Part shown: positions 7,702 to 16,201 of the stretch, piece by piece | Numbering within the stretch: the stretch's first letter is position 1 | How the letters are laid out: every line of letters begins with the position of its first letter | NCBI GenBank assembly: GCA_946482625.1 | Contig: CAMLSH010000014.1 | Coordinates: forward strand, 1-20,312 | Length of the DNA: 20,312 bases | Direction of reading: 5' to 3' | Source: an uncultured Opitutaceae bacterium | GTDB taxonomy: Bacteria; Verrucomicrobiota; Verrucomicrobiae; Opitutales; Opitutaceae | Notes under the pieces: generated by a model | Databases searched by the model: none | What the model saw: the letters and a program-made list of their open reading frames with translations, nothing else | Told to the model about the DNA's origin: nothing | Made by a program: the position numbers and the translations under genes

Positions 7702-9174
7702 ATGAATCTCACCGACGAGGCCCCGAAACTTAACCCCTGGCCCTTCATCGTCGGCGACGTCGTCCTGATCGGCGCCGCCGCCTTCATCGCGAGCCGCTCT
7801 CCCGTCCCGCTCACTGGCGCGCCCCTTCTCGCCATCGTCGGCTGCGTCGGGCTCGGCGCCGTGTTCGCCTGCGTCCCGTTTCTCCTCAATTACACGCGCC
7901 GCCAGGATCTCGCCCTCGCCGACCGCCAGAACGAGATCGCCGCCCTCGCCCGCACCACCGCCGAATCCGCCGAACAACTCGGCATCGCCGCCCAAGGTCT
8001 GCACGCGATCACCGAGACCGCCCACCGCGCCCTCAAACACGCCGACCAGCTCCCGCAGAAACTTCAGGAAAAAATCAACGAGTTCAAAACCCAGCTCAAC
8101 GAGGTCTCCGTCACCGAAAACGAAGTCCTCGCCCAAGAGGTCAACACGCTGCGCACCTCGGAAATCGAACGCCTGGAAACCGCCTTCGCGTCCGTCCGAA
8201 AAACCGCCGCCGAACTCGCCGCCTTGGAAGCCGCGACCCGCCAGCACCTCGCCGACTTCAATCAATCGCTCACCCGCTTCGCCACCACCGCCGAACGTTC
8301 CGCGACCGACACCGCCGCCGCGCTTGCCTCCGGACGCGCCGAAGCCGAAAGCGCCCTCGCCTCTGCGCAAAACGCCGCCACCGCCTCCTTCGAACGCACC
8401 GTCGCCACCGCCCTCGCCTCGCTGGAAAAACGCCTGACCGCACTCACCGCCGCGACCGTCGCGCCGCTCGCTGCAACCAGCACCGCTTCCGCGCCGGCCC
8501 ACTCCCCGGCCACCCACTCCGAAAGCACACCGCCGCACACATCAGCATCCTCCAAGCCGACGGCTGCCGTTGCCTCCTCCACTCGCCCACAGATCGCTCT
8601 GGAAAAATCCTCGCCCGCCGAACCGCCGCCCGCGTCCGAGCGCCCGCCCGAGATATCCCACGTCACCTCCGCCCCGCCTTTTCCCACCGCGTCGGTTTCC
8701 CCATCCGTCTCCGTCGCCGCCGTCAGCGCCCCGCCTCTGCCGGTCACCGCAGCCGAACCCGTTGCCCTGGCCCGCAAACGTCCACCCCGCAAATCCCTCC
8801 TCCGCGACGACGACCAGCCCTCACTCGGCCTGGACCTCGCCGAACCGTCGGAGAACAACGAATACAGTCAGCTCGCCCCCGAAGACGCCGCGCCCGCCCC
8901 CGCCGTGTCTTCCGATGGATTCACCCGGCTGATCGTCACCGCCTACATCGGCATCGGCAACAAGCTCTATGTCCGCGGCGAAGGCCCGGGCCTAAGCTGG
9001 GAAAAAGGCGTGCCGCTCCAATTCATCTCCATCGGCAAATGGCGCTGGGAAACCGCCGACGCCATCGAGCCGATGGCCGTGAAGCTCTATAAAAACGACG
9101 AGCAGGAATGCACCGCCCTCGGCGAATTCACCCTCGCTCCCGGCCACCAACACGAAGTCCGCGCCAGCTTCTAA
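7702..9174 (+). CDS. Membrane-anchored coiled-coil protein with C-terminal beta domain
   Basis: This is a 490-residue protein from an ATG at 7702. Two hydrophobic helices (about 14-31 and 39-62) form an N-terminal hairpin anchor. A long Ala/Glu/Gln-rich helical region (about 68-258) is probably a coiled coil. A Pro/Ala/Ser-rich disordered linker follows (about 262-405). The last 85 residues (406-490) form a compact domain containing LIVTAYIGIGNKLYVRGEG, GLSWEKGVPLQF, GKWRWE and a KLYKNDEQ segment. This pattern of conserved tryptophans and short strands resembles starch-binding or early-set carbohydrate-binding modules (CBM48/53-like), but I cannot confirm the family. Both termini should lie on the same side of the membrane. 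The function is unknown. A structural or sensor role joining the inner membrane to a glycan or protein partner is possible. Confidence 0.85.
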   Translation: MNLTDEAPKLNPWPFIVGDVVLIGAAAFIASRSPVPLTGAPLLAIVGCVGLGAVFACVPFLLNYTRRQDLALADRQNEIAALARTTAESAEQLGIAAQGLHAITETAHRALKHADQLPQKLQEKINEFKTQLNEVSVTENEVLAQEVNTLRTSEIERLETAFASVRKTAAELAALEAATRQHLADFNQSLTRFATTAERSATDTAAALASGRAEAESALASAQNAATASFERTVATALASLEKRLTALTAATVAPLAATSTASAPAHSPATHSESTPPHTSASSKPTAAVASSTRPQIALEKSSPAEPPPASERPPEISHVTSAPPFPTASVSPSVSVAAVSAPPLPVTAAEPVALARKRPPRKSLLRDDDQPSLGLDLAEPSENNEYSQLAPEDAAPAPAVSSDGFTRLIVTAYIGIGNKLYVRGEGPGLSWEKGVPLQFISIGKWRWETADAIEPMAVKLYKNDEQECTALGEFTLAPGHQHEVRASF

Positions 9175-9207
9175 CGCGGCTCGGCCACCGGTCTCCACCA
9201 ACTCCAT

Positions 9208-9255
9208 TATGGACTGCGGTGTCTCGGCACCGCCTTCGACGGCGAGCCTTGGCTC
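9208..9255. repeat. Paired small hairpins between convergent genes
   Basis: Two short inverted repeats sit in the 161-base gap between convergent genes. GCGGTG (9216-9221) pairs with CACCGC (9228-9233), and GAGCC (9244-9248) pairs with GGCTC (9251-9255). Neither has a T-tract, so they are poor intrinsic terminators. The phrase GGACTGCGGTG...CACCGC resembles intergenic filler repeats that I recall from related genomes. That is recollection, not a search result. Confidence 0.4.
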
Positions 9256-9335
9256 CCCGCAGGATCGATTCGCTCAACCGGCGAAATGTCCCCGCCGCGG
9301 CATTTGAGCATCATCCATCCCAGCCGCGTCCAGTC

Positions 9336-10070
9336 TCAGCCCTTCCGTCCGGCGCGCGCTTCCGCGTCCTTCATCTCGCGATGTTTCCGGCGGATCCGTT
9401 TAATCAGGTACGCGCAAATCACCACCTTCACGACAAAGATGCCCGCCAGCCAGAGAAACCCCCGACGACTCGGATCGGCGCCCAAATCGCCCAGCGCAAG
9501 CGTCACGTACGAGCGCACCGCGTACACGCCGAGGCACACCCAGAAATAGCTCCGCAACGGCATCCCCGACAGCGCCAGTCCGTAGTTTCTCAAAAAATAC
9601 GGCGCCCCCGGCACGAGCGCCACCATCGCGGCGAGCGACCGCTCCGCCCCCTTCGGAGCCTCGGGCAGCCGGTAGCTCCTGCGCTCAAGAAAACGCCTGA
9701 GCGGCTCCCGCAGAAAACTCCGCGCAATCCAGTGCGTCCCCAAGAGGTGGACCGCCGTCACTGCTATGATTGCCAACCCGCCGCCGACCAACCCAAACTT
9801 CAAACCCGCCACCACGTAAACGACACCGATCGAAAAACCCGCCAGTGGTAACAGCGCCATCAATACGAGCGTCAGCACCGGATTGATCGCCTCCGCCACA
9901 CTCATCAACTCGCCCCATCCTCCCGCCTCGACCGCCAGCGCGATGCCGGCAACCACCGCGAGCGCCAGCAGCGTTCCCACCAGCCACCAACGCCGCTTGA
10001 CGGGCGCGCGTTGCGGCGTTCCCCGCACGGGGCGTTTCGAGGAAGACGGGGATGACAGTTCCAGAGACAC
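9336..10070 (-). CDS. VTT/TVP38-family (DedA-like) membrane protein
   Basis: This is a 244-residue integral membrane protein from a GTG at 10070, as no suitable ATG precedes the first membrane segment. A basic cytoplasmic N-terminus (1-28) is followed by a hydrophobic segment at about 29-48 and further segments at about 63-75, 78-110, 147-160, 172-194 and 206-224. The signature VALVPGAPYFLRNYGLALSGM (about 150-170), before another hydrophobic segment, matches the P-x-x-P-x-x-x-x-N-Y-x-x-G loop of the SNARE-associated/VTT domain. Members of this superfamily are linked to lipid scrambling or undecaprenyl-phosphate recycling and membrane homeostasis; the exact role of this one is unknown. It is divergent from the cardiolipin synthase gene across 135 bases, which suggests but does not prove a shared lipid theme. 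Confidence 0.85.
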   Translation of the reverse strand: MSLELSSPSSSKRPVRGTPQRAPVKRRWWLVGTLLALAVVAGIALAVEAGGWGELMSVAEAINPVLTLVLMALLPLAGFSIGVVYVVAGLKFGLVGGGLAIIAVTAVHLLGTHWIARSFLREPLRRFLERRSYRLPEAPKGAERSLAAMVALVPGAPYFLRNYGLALSGMPLRSYFWVCLGVYAVRSYVTLALGDLGADPSRRGFLWLAGIFVVKVVICAYLIKRIRRKHREMKDAEARAGRKG

Positions 10071-10205
10071 GCGGAAGATCGACCAGTGAAGCCGCGTCCG
10101 CAGACCGCAAAAACACCGATAGGTGGTGCGGGAAATTGCGTGTGCCGCGCACCGGAACGCCCCCTCGCCCGCTGGGTCTAGCGGCTCTCCCCCGCTTTCA
10201 ACCCC

Positions 10206-11555
10206 ATGATCGCCTTTCTCACCAAGCTCCGCCGCCGACGCTCGTCCACCGCCATCTCCAAGCCGTATAAACCCCCGGCCCCTCGCATGAGTCCGCGCCG
10301 CTACTGGCTCACGGTGGCATTCTGTGTGATCGCCGCCGCCGGGGGATATTTCTGGTTAACGTCCGCGCGGATTCTCCGGGAGCCCATCGCGGTTTCCTTC
10401 GGCCCGCTCGATCCGGTTTTCCCCGATACGCTCGGGCCGCTGCTCGGCGCGGAGTTCTCGGGAGGCAACCGAGTCACGACATTGATCAACGGCGAGCGCT
10501 TCTTCCCGGTAATGCTCGATGCCATACGCAACGCCCGGAAAAGCGTCACGCTTGAGACGTATATCTGGTCGTCCGGCAAGATCAGCGACCAGTTCATCGA
10601 AGCGCTCACGGAGCGCGCTCGCGCCGGCGTGAAAGTCCACGTCCTCGCCGACGGCATGGGCTCGCTCAAATTCGAGCACGACGAGCAAGTCCGCATGAAA
10701 AAAGCGGGCGTCGAGTTCCTCATCTACGCGCGCGAGCACTGGTGGCATCTCAAACCCAACATTAACCACCGAACCCACCGGAAAATTCTGGTGGTCGACG
10801 GCAAGGTTGGCTTCACCGGCGGCATGTGCATCGACGATCGCTGGCTCGGCGACGCCGACTCCGAAAAAGTCTGGCGCGAAACACAGATTCGCATCGAAGG
10901 CCCGGCCGTTCGCCAGATGCAGGCGGTGTTCGCGGCCAACTGGCTCCAAACCACGTCGAAACTCCTCGTCGGTCCGGACTACTTTCCCGAGTCCATCGGC
11001 ATCGGCGACAGTCTCGCGCAATGCTACAAGAGTGGTCGCAACGAAAACCCGGAGAACGCGCGCATCGCCTATCTCCTCGCCATCGCCTCGGCGCGCAAAT
11101 CCATCAAGATCGCCCAAGCGTATTTCGTCCCCGACGACCTCGCGATCGAGATGCTTGTCGCGGCGCGTAAACGCGGCATCGACGTCACGGTGATCGTCCC
11201 CGCGATCAACGACTCACGATTCGGCCGCGCCGCTTCGCGCTCGCGCTGGGGCAGATTGCTCGAAGCCGGCGTTAAGATGCATCAATATCTGCCCGCTATG
11301 TATCACTGCAAAGTCATGATCGTGGACGACGTTTTCTCCACGGTCGGCTCGGTGAACTTCGACAACCGCTCCTTCGCCATCAACGATGAGATCGCCGTCA
11401 ATATTATCGGCCGGGAAGCAACCCGCGCCCTGCTGAGAAGCTTTAACGACGATCTGAAACGCTCTCAGCCGCTCACCTTCGAAGAGTTCAAAGCCCGCCC
11501 GTGGTACATCAAGGCCGCCGACCACTTCTGCGGCATGTTTCGCTCCCAGCTCTGA
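10206..11555 (+). CDS. Cardiolipin synthase / phospholipase D-family protein
   Basis: This is a 449-residue protein. The start is the ATG at 10206; another ATG at 10287 would still keep the membrane anchor. A basic N-terminus precedes one hydrophobic helix (about 33-53). Two phospholipase-D domains follow, each with a complete HKD motif: HRKILVVD (H191, K193, D198) followed by GFTGG, and HCKVMIVD (H367, K369, D374) followed by STVGSVNFDNRS. This is the active-site pair of bacterial cardiolipin synthases, which join two phosphatidylglycerol molecules into cardiolipin plus glycerol (ClsA type) or use related donors (ClsB/C types). A single N-terminal helix rather than two makes the Cls subtype uncertain. 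The enzyme would act at the inner membrane. The next gene (SlyX-like) is convergent, with no terminator visible between them. Confidence 0.92.
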   Translation: MIAFLTKLRRRRSSTAISKPYKPPAPRMSPRRYWLTVAFCVIAAAGGYFWLTSARILREPIAVSFGPLDPVFPDTLGPLLGAEFSGGNRVTTLINGERFFPVMLDAIRNARKSVTLETYIWSSGKISDQFIEALTERARAGVKVHVLADGMGSLKFEHDEQVRMKKAGVEFLIYAREHWWHLKPNINHRTHRKILVVDGKVGFTGGMCIDDRWLGDADSEKVWRETQIRIEGPAVRQMQAVFAANWLQTTSKLLVGPDYFPESIGIGDSLAQCYKSGRNENPENARIAYLLAIASARKSIKIAQAYFVPDDLAIEMLVAARKRGIDVTVIVPAINDSRFGRAASRSRWGRLLEAGVKMHQYLPAMYHCKVMIVDDVFSTVGSVNFDNRSFAINDEIAVNIIGREATRALLRSFNDDLKRSQPLTFEEFKARPWYIKAADHFCGMFRSQL

Positions 11556-11640
11556 TCCAGGCGAGAGCCCGCGCCAACGTCGGCTTGCCCTCCCAGCGGT
11601 CCGCCGGCCACTCGTCGCCGCGTCCGATTCTCCGCGCTCT

Positions 11641-11862
11641 TCAATAATGCGGCGGCCGCTCATCCGTCGGCATCGCATCGCCCCCACCGCCACCGACGCC
11701 ACCCGGGTTCCGCTCGCGTAGAGCGAGCATCTCTCGACGCAAACGCTCCACCAAATCGGAGAGCTCCAACATCGCCTTGTCCTGCTCCACCACATGGCGC
11801 TCGAACCATAACAGCCGTTCCTCGAGCCGTTCCACGCGTGTATTCAATCCGTCGTCACTCAT
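11641..11862 (-). CDS. slyX: SlyX-family short coiled-coil protein
   Basis: This is a 73-residue protein from an ATG at 11862; a GTG at 11883 could add seven residues. Nearly the whole N-terminal half is one heptad-patterned helix (LNTRVERLEERLLWFERHVVEQ, then ELSDLVERLRREMLALRER). A Gly-rich linker follows, and the protein ends in DERPPHY. The PPHY C-terminus after a short coiled coil is the mark of SlyX proteins. Their biochemical role is unknown; the name comes from proximity to slyD in enterobacteria. The Gly stretch (GGVGGGGGD) is longer than usual. It lies 95 bases downstream of a response-regulator gene on the same strand and may share its transcript. Confidence 0.82.
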   Translation of the reverse strand: MSDDGLNTRVERLEERLLWFERHVVEQDKAMLELSDLVERLRREMLALRERNPGGVGGGGGDAMPTDERPPHY

Positions 11863-11957
11863 ATTGATCGTGCTTTTGCACACCCAACGTCCTCACCCGT
11901 GCCGCCGCGCGGCGCCGGCGGTGCAGGTAAAAGCGGTGGCGGACATACGAGGCGCGC

Positions 11958-12557
11958 TCACTGCCGTTCCGCCTTCGGCTTGGACGACTCGCGCTTCAAC
12001 GCCTCCAGCTCGGGCAGGATCACCTGCTTGTAACAATCGGGGCACACGGAGTGGCTGAACTCCGAGCCGGTACGCGCGTTGATGTAGCCCTCGATTTGCT
12101 GCCAGTAATTTTGATCGTCGCGGACCTTCTTGCAGTACGAACAGATCGGCAAAAAAGCCTCCAGCTGCTGCACCTGCGTCGCATAACGCAGGATACGCTC
12201 CGCCACGCGCAGCCGCATCCACAGCTCCTGCAGATCGAGAGGTTTCACCAGAAAATCGTCCACCCCCGCCTCCGTCGCCTCGCGTTGGTTTTCGATGTCC
12301 GCCTCGCGGCTCGTCAGCAGGATAAAATACACATACTCGCTTTTCACCCGCGCGCGGATCTGCCTGCACAATGCAAGCCCGTCCATACCAGGCATGATCC
12401 AATCGCTGACGATCACGCGCGCCGGCTCTTTCTCCAGCAACGCCAGCGCTTCTGCGCCATCGCGGGCCTCGGAGACATCGTCGTAGCCCAGGCGTCGTAA
12501 TGCCTGCACGAGGATTTTTCGCGCTACGGGATCGTCTTCAACAGCGAGGATTTTCAA
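11958..12557 (-). CDS. Response regulator with C-terminal double-CxxC module
   Basis: This is a 199-residue protein. The TTG at 12557 is chosen as start because an AAGGA Shine-Dalgarno lies six bases upstream (12564-12568) and the protein then opens directly as MKILAVEDD; a farther TTG at 12596 lacks such support. Residues 1-~120 are a receiver domain with acidic pair D8/D9, phosphoacceptor D52 (SDWIMPGMDG), T82 and K105 (LVKPLD). A helical linker leads to residues 136-180: LPICSYCKKVRDD, YWQQIEGYI, then FSHSVCPDCYKQV, with cysteines 139, 142, 172 and 175. This module recurs at the C-terminus of signalling proteins and looks zinc-ribbon-like; its partner is unknown. No DNA-binding helix-turn-helix is present. 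No histidine kinase gene is adjacent, so the regulator is an orphan here. Confidence 0.9.
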   Translation of the reverse strand: MKILAVEDDPVARKILVQALRRLGYDDVSEARDGAEALALLEKEPARVIVSDWIMPGMDGLALCRQIRARVKSEYVYFILLTSREADIENQREATEAGVDDFLVKPLDLQELWMRLRVAERILRYATQVQQLEAFLPICSYCKKVRDDQNYWQQIEGYINARTGSEFSHSVCPDCYKQVILPELEALKRESSKPKAERQ

Positions 12558-12563
12558 CGAGTA

Positions 12564-12568
12564 TCCTT
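12564..12568 (-). promoter_or_regulatory. Shine-Dalgarno deciding the TTG start
   Basis: On the minus strand AAGGA precedes the TTG at 12557 by six bases. It is one of the few good ribosome-binding sites in the window, and it favours the short form of the response regulator. Confidence 0.7.
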
Positions 12569-12760
12569 TTTTTGGGTTTTCGAGCCCGCTCGGCAACCGG
12601 CCGCGGTCGGGGTACTACTCACCCTGCAACAACCCTGTCGGCCTCCGCAAGTTTTCCCTTCCGCTCCTGGACCGAAACGCCGCTTACTCTGGTCAGCCGC
12701 CCATCAGGCAGGCCACGCCTTCCGCACTCCGCCCAAAATCACGGACCGTCCGGCAGCGGC

Positions 12761-13141
12761 TCACAGCGGCTCCGTGTCACCGGCCAGATACGCGCCGATT
12801 TTCCTAATCAGACTGTCTCGTTCGAAAGGTTTCGAGAGAAGATCGACTGCGCCCACCGCCCGCGCCCGGCTTGGAATACCCGCAACCGGCCGGCCGGTCA
12901 TGATCACCACCGGGATCATCCGTAACGCCGTATCCGTTTTCATAAGACTGCACACATCGAAGCCGTTCATCCCCGGCATCTCGATATCGAGCAGCACCAG
13001 ATCGGGCCGGCGTTCATGCGCCAGTTGAAGCCCTTCCGCACCGTCGCCGCCCGCCGCGACCTCGTGGCCCGCGCGCTCAAGAATAGCCTTCAATACCCCC
13101 CTAACTCCGACGTCGTCATCGATGATCAATATGTGGGCCAT
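12761..13141 (-). CDS. CheY-like single-domain response regulator
   Basis: This is a 126-residue protein made only of a receiver domain. The ATG at 13141 is preferred over one 18 bases upstream because GGAGG stands nine bases before it (13151-13155) and MAHILIIDDD begins the domain at once. D8-D10 form the acidic pocket. D52 (LLDIEMPGMNG) is the phosphoacceptor, T82 the switch threonine and K104 (LSKPF) the invariant lysine. With no output domain it would act by protein-protein contact, as CheY or phosphorelay shuttles do. It sits 203 bases upstream of the two-CxxC response regulator on the same strand. No kinase is nearby, so its partner is unknown. It is divergent from the HTH gene. Confidence 0.92.
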   Translation of the reverse strand: MAHILIIDDDVGVRGVLKAILERAGHEVAAGGDGAEGLQLAHERRPDLVLLDIEMPGMNGFDVCSLMKTDTALRMIPVVIMTGRPVAGIPSRARAVGAVDLLSKPFERDSLIRKIGAYLAGDTEPL

Positions 13142-13150
13142 CTTACAGCG

Positions 13151-13155
13151 CCTCC
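13151..13155 (-). promoter_or_regulatory. Shine-Dalgarno of the CheY-like gene
   Basis: GGAGG on the minus strand lies nine bases before the ATG at 13141. This supports that start over the ATG at 13159. Confidence 0.75.
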
Positions 13156-13316
13156 ACATGTTGCGTTCTCAACTCAAACGGTCGCACACCGGTTAAGCAT
13201 GAACGACGCGATTCCATGCTGCACACGCTCTGTGGTGAGGCTTCCCCTTGTCAACCGGCAAACCGGAGGCGGTCGGCGACTGCACAATTGCCGCTCACTC
13301 GACGCGTTCTCTGTGC

Positions 13317-13396
13317 GAAAAAAATTTGAAAAAATTGAAATTTTCTTTTCGGCAGATTGGGTGCGTTGACAATTGCTTTTGAGGGCAGACTACTCC
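13317..13396 (+). promoter_or_regulatory. AT-rich island and candidate promoter of the HTH gene
   Basis: Bases 13317-13350 are almost pure A/T in a GC-rich setting, with two AAATTT boxes 16 bases apart (13322-13327 and 13338-13343). A consensus -35 TTGACA follows at 13366-13371. The matching -10 is weak: ACTACT (13389, spacing 17) or TACTCC (13391, spacing 19). The ATG is at 13407, so the transcript would be nearly leaderless. The island could be an UP element, or a binding site for the encoded HTH protein. Confidence 0.55.
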
Positions 13397-13406
13397 GCGC
13401 CAACGC

Positions 13407-13898
13407 ATGAATTACACGCAGCTTTTTCGCACGCTGAGAGAGGCTAAATCGCTTACTCATGATGGCCTGGCCAAGCTCGCCAGTTGCCACAGAAACACCG
13501 TCATTAACGTCGAAAGTGGACGTCCGGTTAAGTTCAAAACCATTGCCGAGCTCATGCTCAAAATGGGCTACGACTCCGGCTCCTCCGAGATGAAAAGTGT
13601 CGCGCTCCTTTGGCTCGAATCCATCAGCGGCATCAACCTCACCCACGAGCAAAGCACCACCGAGGCGCGTGAGCGTATCGAGAAATACCGCGCCACCGAA
13701 CGCGAGGCCGCGCAGCTGCTCGTCGACGCGGTCACCTCCAGCAATCTCACTGTCGATCAGATCCGCACGCTGCTATTCGCCGCCGGCCGCCCCGAGATCA
13801 TCGCCATCTTGGAAAACGTCCGCCAGGTCGTCACGTCCGCGGAAACCGCTCCCGTCGTGAACACCGCCGCGCCGATGCCGATCGCTCAGAACAGCTGA
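13407..13898 (+). CDS. XRE-type helix-turn-helix regulator
   Basis: This is a 163-residue protein from an ATG at 13407. Residues ~4-55 form a Cro/CI-type HTH: FRTLREAKSLTHDGLAKLA, then SCHRNTVINVESGRP as the recognition helix and turn, then FKTIAELMLKMG. The rest (about 60-145) is predicted helical with EARERIEKYRATEREAAQLL and a VDQIRTLLFAAGRPEIIAIL segment, perhaps for dimerisation. The tail is Ala/Pro-rich. I do not recognise the C-terminal domain. No ligand pocket or peptidase motif is visible. It is divergent from the two response regulators and followed by a strong terminator, so it is a one-gene transcript. The 265-base divergent region between 13142 and 13406 is the likely place for autoregulation. 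Confidence 0.85.
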   Translation: MNYTQLFRTLREAKSLTHDGLAKLASCHRNTVINVESGRPVKFKTIAELMLKMGYDSGSSEMKSVALLWLESISGINLTHEQSTTEARERIEKYRATEREAAQLLVDAVTSSNLTVDQIRTLLFAAGRPEIIAILENVRQVVTSAETAPVVNTAAPMPIAQNS

Positions 13899-13925
13899 CG
13901 CGAGGTCTCATCACACCATCTCCTT

Positions 13926-13957
13926 AAAAGGCGCGTCTGCATGACGCGCCTTTTTTT
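13926..13957 (+). terminator. Strong, partly bidirectional intrinsic terminator
   Basis: AAAAGGCGCGTC (13926-13937) pairs perfectly with GACGCGCCTTTT (13943-13954) around the loop TGCAT, and T continues to 13957. It ends the HTH gene. On the other strand the hairpin also ends in four T, so it may end the DUF255 gene, whose stop is 46 bases away. Confidence 0.93.
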
Positions 13958-14002
13958 GTATCCAGAGATCGATGGCTTCCCCGTGAAGCTTTCCGTTCGG
14001 AA

Positions 14003-16201
14003 TCAACCCGTCGCCAGCGCCGCCCGCAGCTCCGCCGGCGTCGAAACCGGCGGCCGGCAGGTGAAGTGCTCGCACACATACGCCGTCGCCTGGCCGTTTG
14101 CCGGCTTCATGTCGGCCAACCATGGCGCCCTCGCTGCGAGCCAGCGCTGACCTTCTCCGCCGTCAGCCGCGAGCAGGGACCGACGGGCTCCGGCCCGCTC
14201 CTGCAACACCGCAGCCAGCGCGCAAAAATCCGCCGATTGCGGATCGCCTGCGATCACCACCTGCCGCGGAGGCTCCAACGCCAGCTCCATCGCGCAGAGT
14301 AGCTGGGGCAACGCATGCGGCGCCTTCTCCCACTGTTCGCGCAACCCCACGATCGTCGCCACGCCACGCTCCCTCAACGTTTCGCCTTCCGCTGAAATTG
14401 CCGAGAGCCGGAAGAGATTCATCGCCGCCACCGAACTCGCCGTCGGCTCCGCCCCGTCGTAGTCATCTTTCAGCCGGAGCACCAGATGCGTGTCGCCGGC
14501 CGCCGAGCTGAAGTAACCGCCGCGCGCCTCGTCCCAGAAAAGCGCGTCCATCGTACGCTGGAGCGTCTCCGCCCACGCGAGCCAGCGCACCTCGAAGGTC
14601 GCTTCATAGAGATCGATCAGCCCTTGGATAAGGAATGCGTAATCCTCCGCAAATCCTTCAACTTCGCTCCGCCCGTCGCGGTAGCTCCGATACAAAATAG
14701 CCCGTTTCGCATCGAACAACTCGCGCTGCAAAAATTCCGCCGCTTTCACGGCCGTCCTCGCATACTCGCGCTCGCCGAGTACCTGCGCGCCCTTAGCCAG
14801 CGCGGAAATCATGAGCCCGTTCCACGCTGTCACGATCTTGTCGTCGAGGTGCGGACGCGGTCGTTGAGCGCGCGCCTCTCGCAAAGCTCCCAATGCCGCC
14901 ACCAGCCGGTCGCTGGCCACTTGCAGATCGAGGCCGCACAGCTTGGCTGTCGTGGCGAGCGGCTGGCGCTGCATCAAAATATTTTTCCCATCGAAATCGC
15001 CATGCGGGTCCGATTGAGCCGACACATTGCCACTCCCGATCACGCCAAAGTGCGCACAGACCAGCGACGACATCGGCCCGCAGACCGCATCGATCTCGCT
15101 CTTCGTCCACACATAAAACGCGCCCTCCACGCCATGGCCCGGCTTACCGCCAGCGGCCGGCGCGCTATCCGCATCCTCCGCCGAATAAAATCCGCCCTGC
15201 GGACTCGTCAGATCGCGTCGCACGTATTCGAAAATGCCCCGCGCGATCCAGCCGTGAATCTCCTGCCCGGTCGTCACGCGCGCATCGAGGTAGTTGATCG
15301 CGATCTGCGCCTGATCGTAGAGCATTTTTTCGAAGTGCGGCACGAACCACGCATCATCGACCGAATAACGATGAAACCCGCCGCCCACCTGATCGTGAAT
15401 GCCTCCCTCCGCCATTTTCCGCAGCGTGGTTGTCGCCATCCGTACCGCCGCCACCCCCGCTTCCGACTGCGGCCCCTGGATCGCCGCCACGCGGAACAGG
15501 AAGTTCAGATTGGACGCCCTCGGGAACTTCGGCGCGCCGCCGAATCCACCCTTTTCCGCGTCAAACGTCTCATAGAAATACTGAAAACACTTCTCGAACG
15601 CATCGCCGCCCGGCTCCGTGAGATCGGCGGTCGCCCCCGCTCCAACCGCCGCGTGCGCGTCAGCCGCCGTATCCGCTTCTTCGGCACCGCCAACACCGCC
15701 CGATCGCTGCTTCAGCAGCTCGATCACGCGCGCGCTCTCCGCTACGAGTTTCTCGCGCTCATTTGCCCAGCCGTTCGCGATCGCCCGCAACACCGCCGGA
15801 AAACCCGCACGCCCCTGCCGATCCTCCGGCGGAAAATACGTCCCGCCAAAAAACGGCTTCAACTCCGGCGTCAGCCACGCGCTGAGCGGCCAGCCACCAT
15901 GCCCCGTCATCGCCTGGACGTAATGCATGTACACGCGATCCACATCCGGACGCTCCTCCCGGTCCACTTTGATCGAGATAAAATCCTTATTCAGCAGCTC
16001 CGCGATCTCCGCGTTCTCGAACGACTCGTGCGCCATCACATGACACCAATGGCAGGTCGAATAACCGATGCTCAAAAAAATCGGCTTCTGCTCCGCCCGC
16101 GCCTTCGCAAACGCCTCCTCGCCCCAGGGAAGCCAATGCACCGGATTGTCGGCGTGTTGCAGCAAGTACGGAGATTTTTCGTGAGCGAGTCGGTTGGCCA
16201 T
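14003..16201 (-). CDS. YyaL/DUF255-family thioredoxin-domain protein
   Basis: This is a 732-residue protein. The ATG at 16201 is chosen because [23 protein letters not shown] is the conserved family N-terminus; the frame opens 54 bases earlier without matching residues. Residues 1-~160 are a thioredoxin-like domain with CHWC (C50, C53), then [11 protein letters not shown] and [19 protein letters not shown], all typical of DUF255 (bacterial YyaL, animal SPATA20). A low-complexity Gly/Ala linker (about 168-198) leads to an (alpha/alpha)6-barrel region related to glycan epimerases and hydrolases, including [36 protein letters not shown] and [15 protein letters not shown]. The biochemical role of the family is unsettled. 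The length is a little above the usual ~670-700, explained by the linker. It is divergent from the bestrophin gene across 146 bases. Confidence 0.95.
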   Translation of the reverse strand: MANRLAHEKSPYLLQHADNPVHWLPWGEEAFAKARAEQKPIFLSIGYSTCHWCHVMAHESFENAEIAELLNKDFISIKVDREERPDVDRVYMHYVQAMTGHGGWPLSAWLTPELKPFFGGTYFPPEDRQGRAGFPAVLRAIANGWANEREKLVAESARVIELLKQRSGGVGGAEEADTAADAHAAVGAGATADLTEPGGDAFEKCFQYFYETFDAEKGGFGGAPKFPRASNLNFLFRVAAIQGPQSEAGVAAVRMATTTLRKMAEGGIHDQVGGGFHRYSVDDAWFVPHFEKMLYDQAQIAINYLDARVTTGQEIHGWIARGIFEYVRRDLTSPQGGFYSAEDADSAPAAGGKPGHGVEGAFYVWTKSEIDAVCGPMSSLVCAHFGVIGSGNVSAQSDPHGDFDGKNILMQRQPLATTAKLCGLDLQVASDRLVAALGALREARAQRPRPHLDDKIVTAWNGLMISALAKGAQVLGEREYARTAVKAAEFLQRELFDAKRAILYRSYRDGRSEVEGFAEDYAFLIQGLIDLYEATFEVRWLAWAETLQRTMDALFWDEARGGYFSSAAGDTHLVLRLKDDYDGAEPTASSVAAMNLFRLSAISAEGETLRERGVATIVGLREQWEKAPHALPQLLCAMELALEPPRQVVIAGDPQSADFCALAAVLQERAGARRSLLAADGGEGQRWLAARAPWLADMKPANGQATAYVCEHFTCRPPVSTPAELRAALATG

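Noticed and set aside
7501..8538. Upstream extension of the small three-cysteine gene
   Set aside because: The extension is Gly/Arg-rich low-complexity antisense of the coiled-coil protein. Sensible sequence begins only at about 7500.
13249..13254. Perfect TTGACA on the minus strand as a promoter for the CheY-like gene
   Set aside because: No acceptable -10 sequence is found at 16-19 bases spacing.
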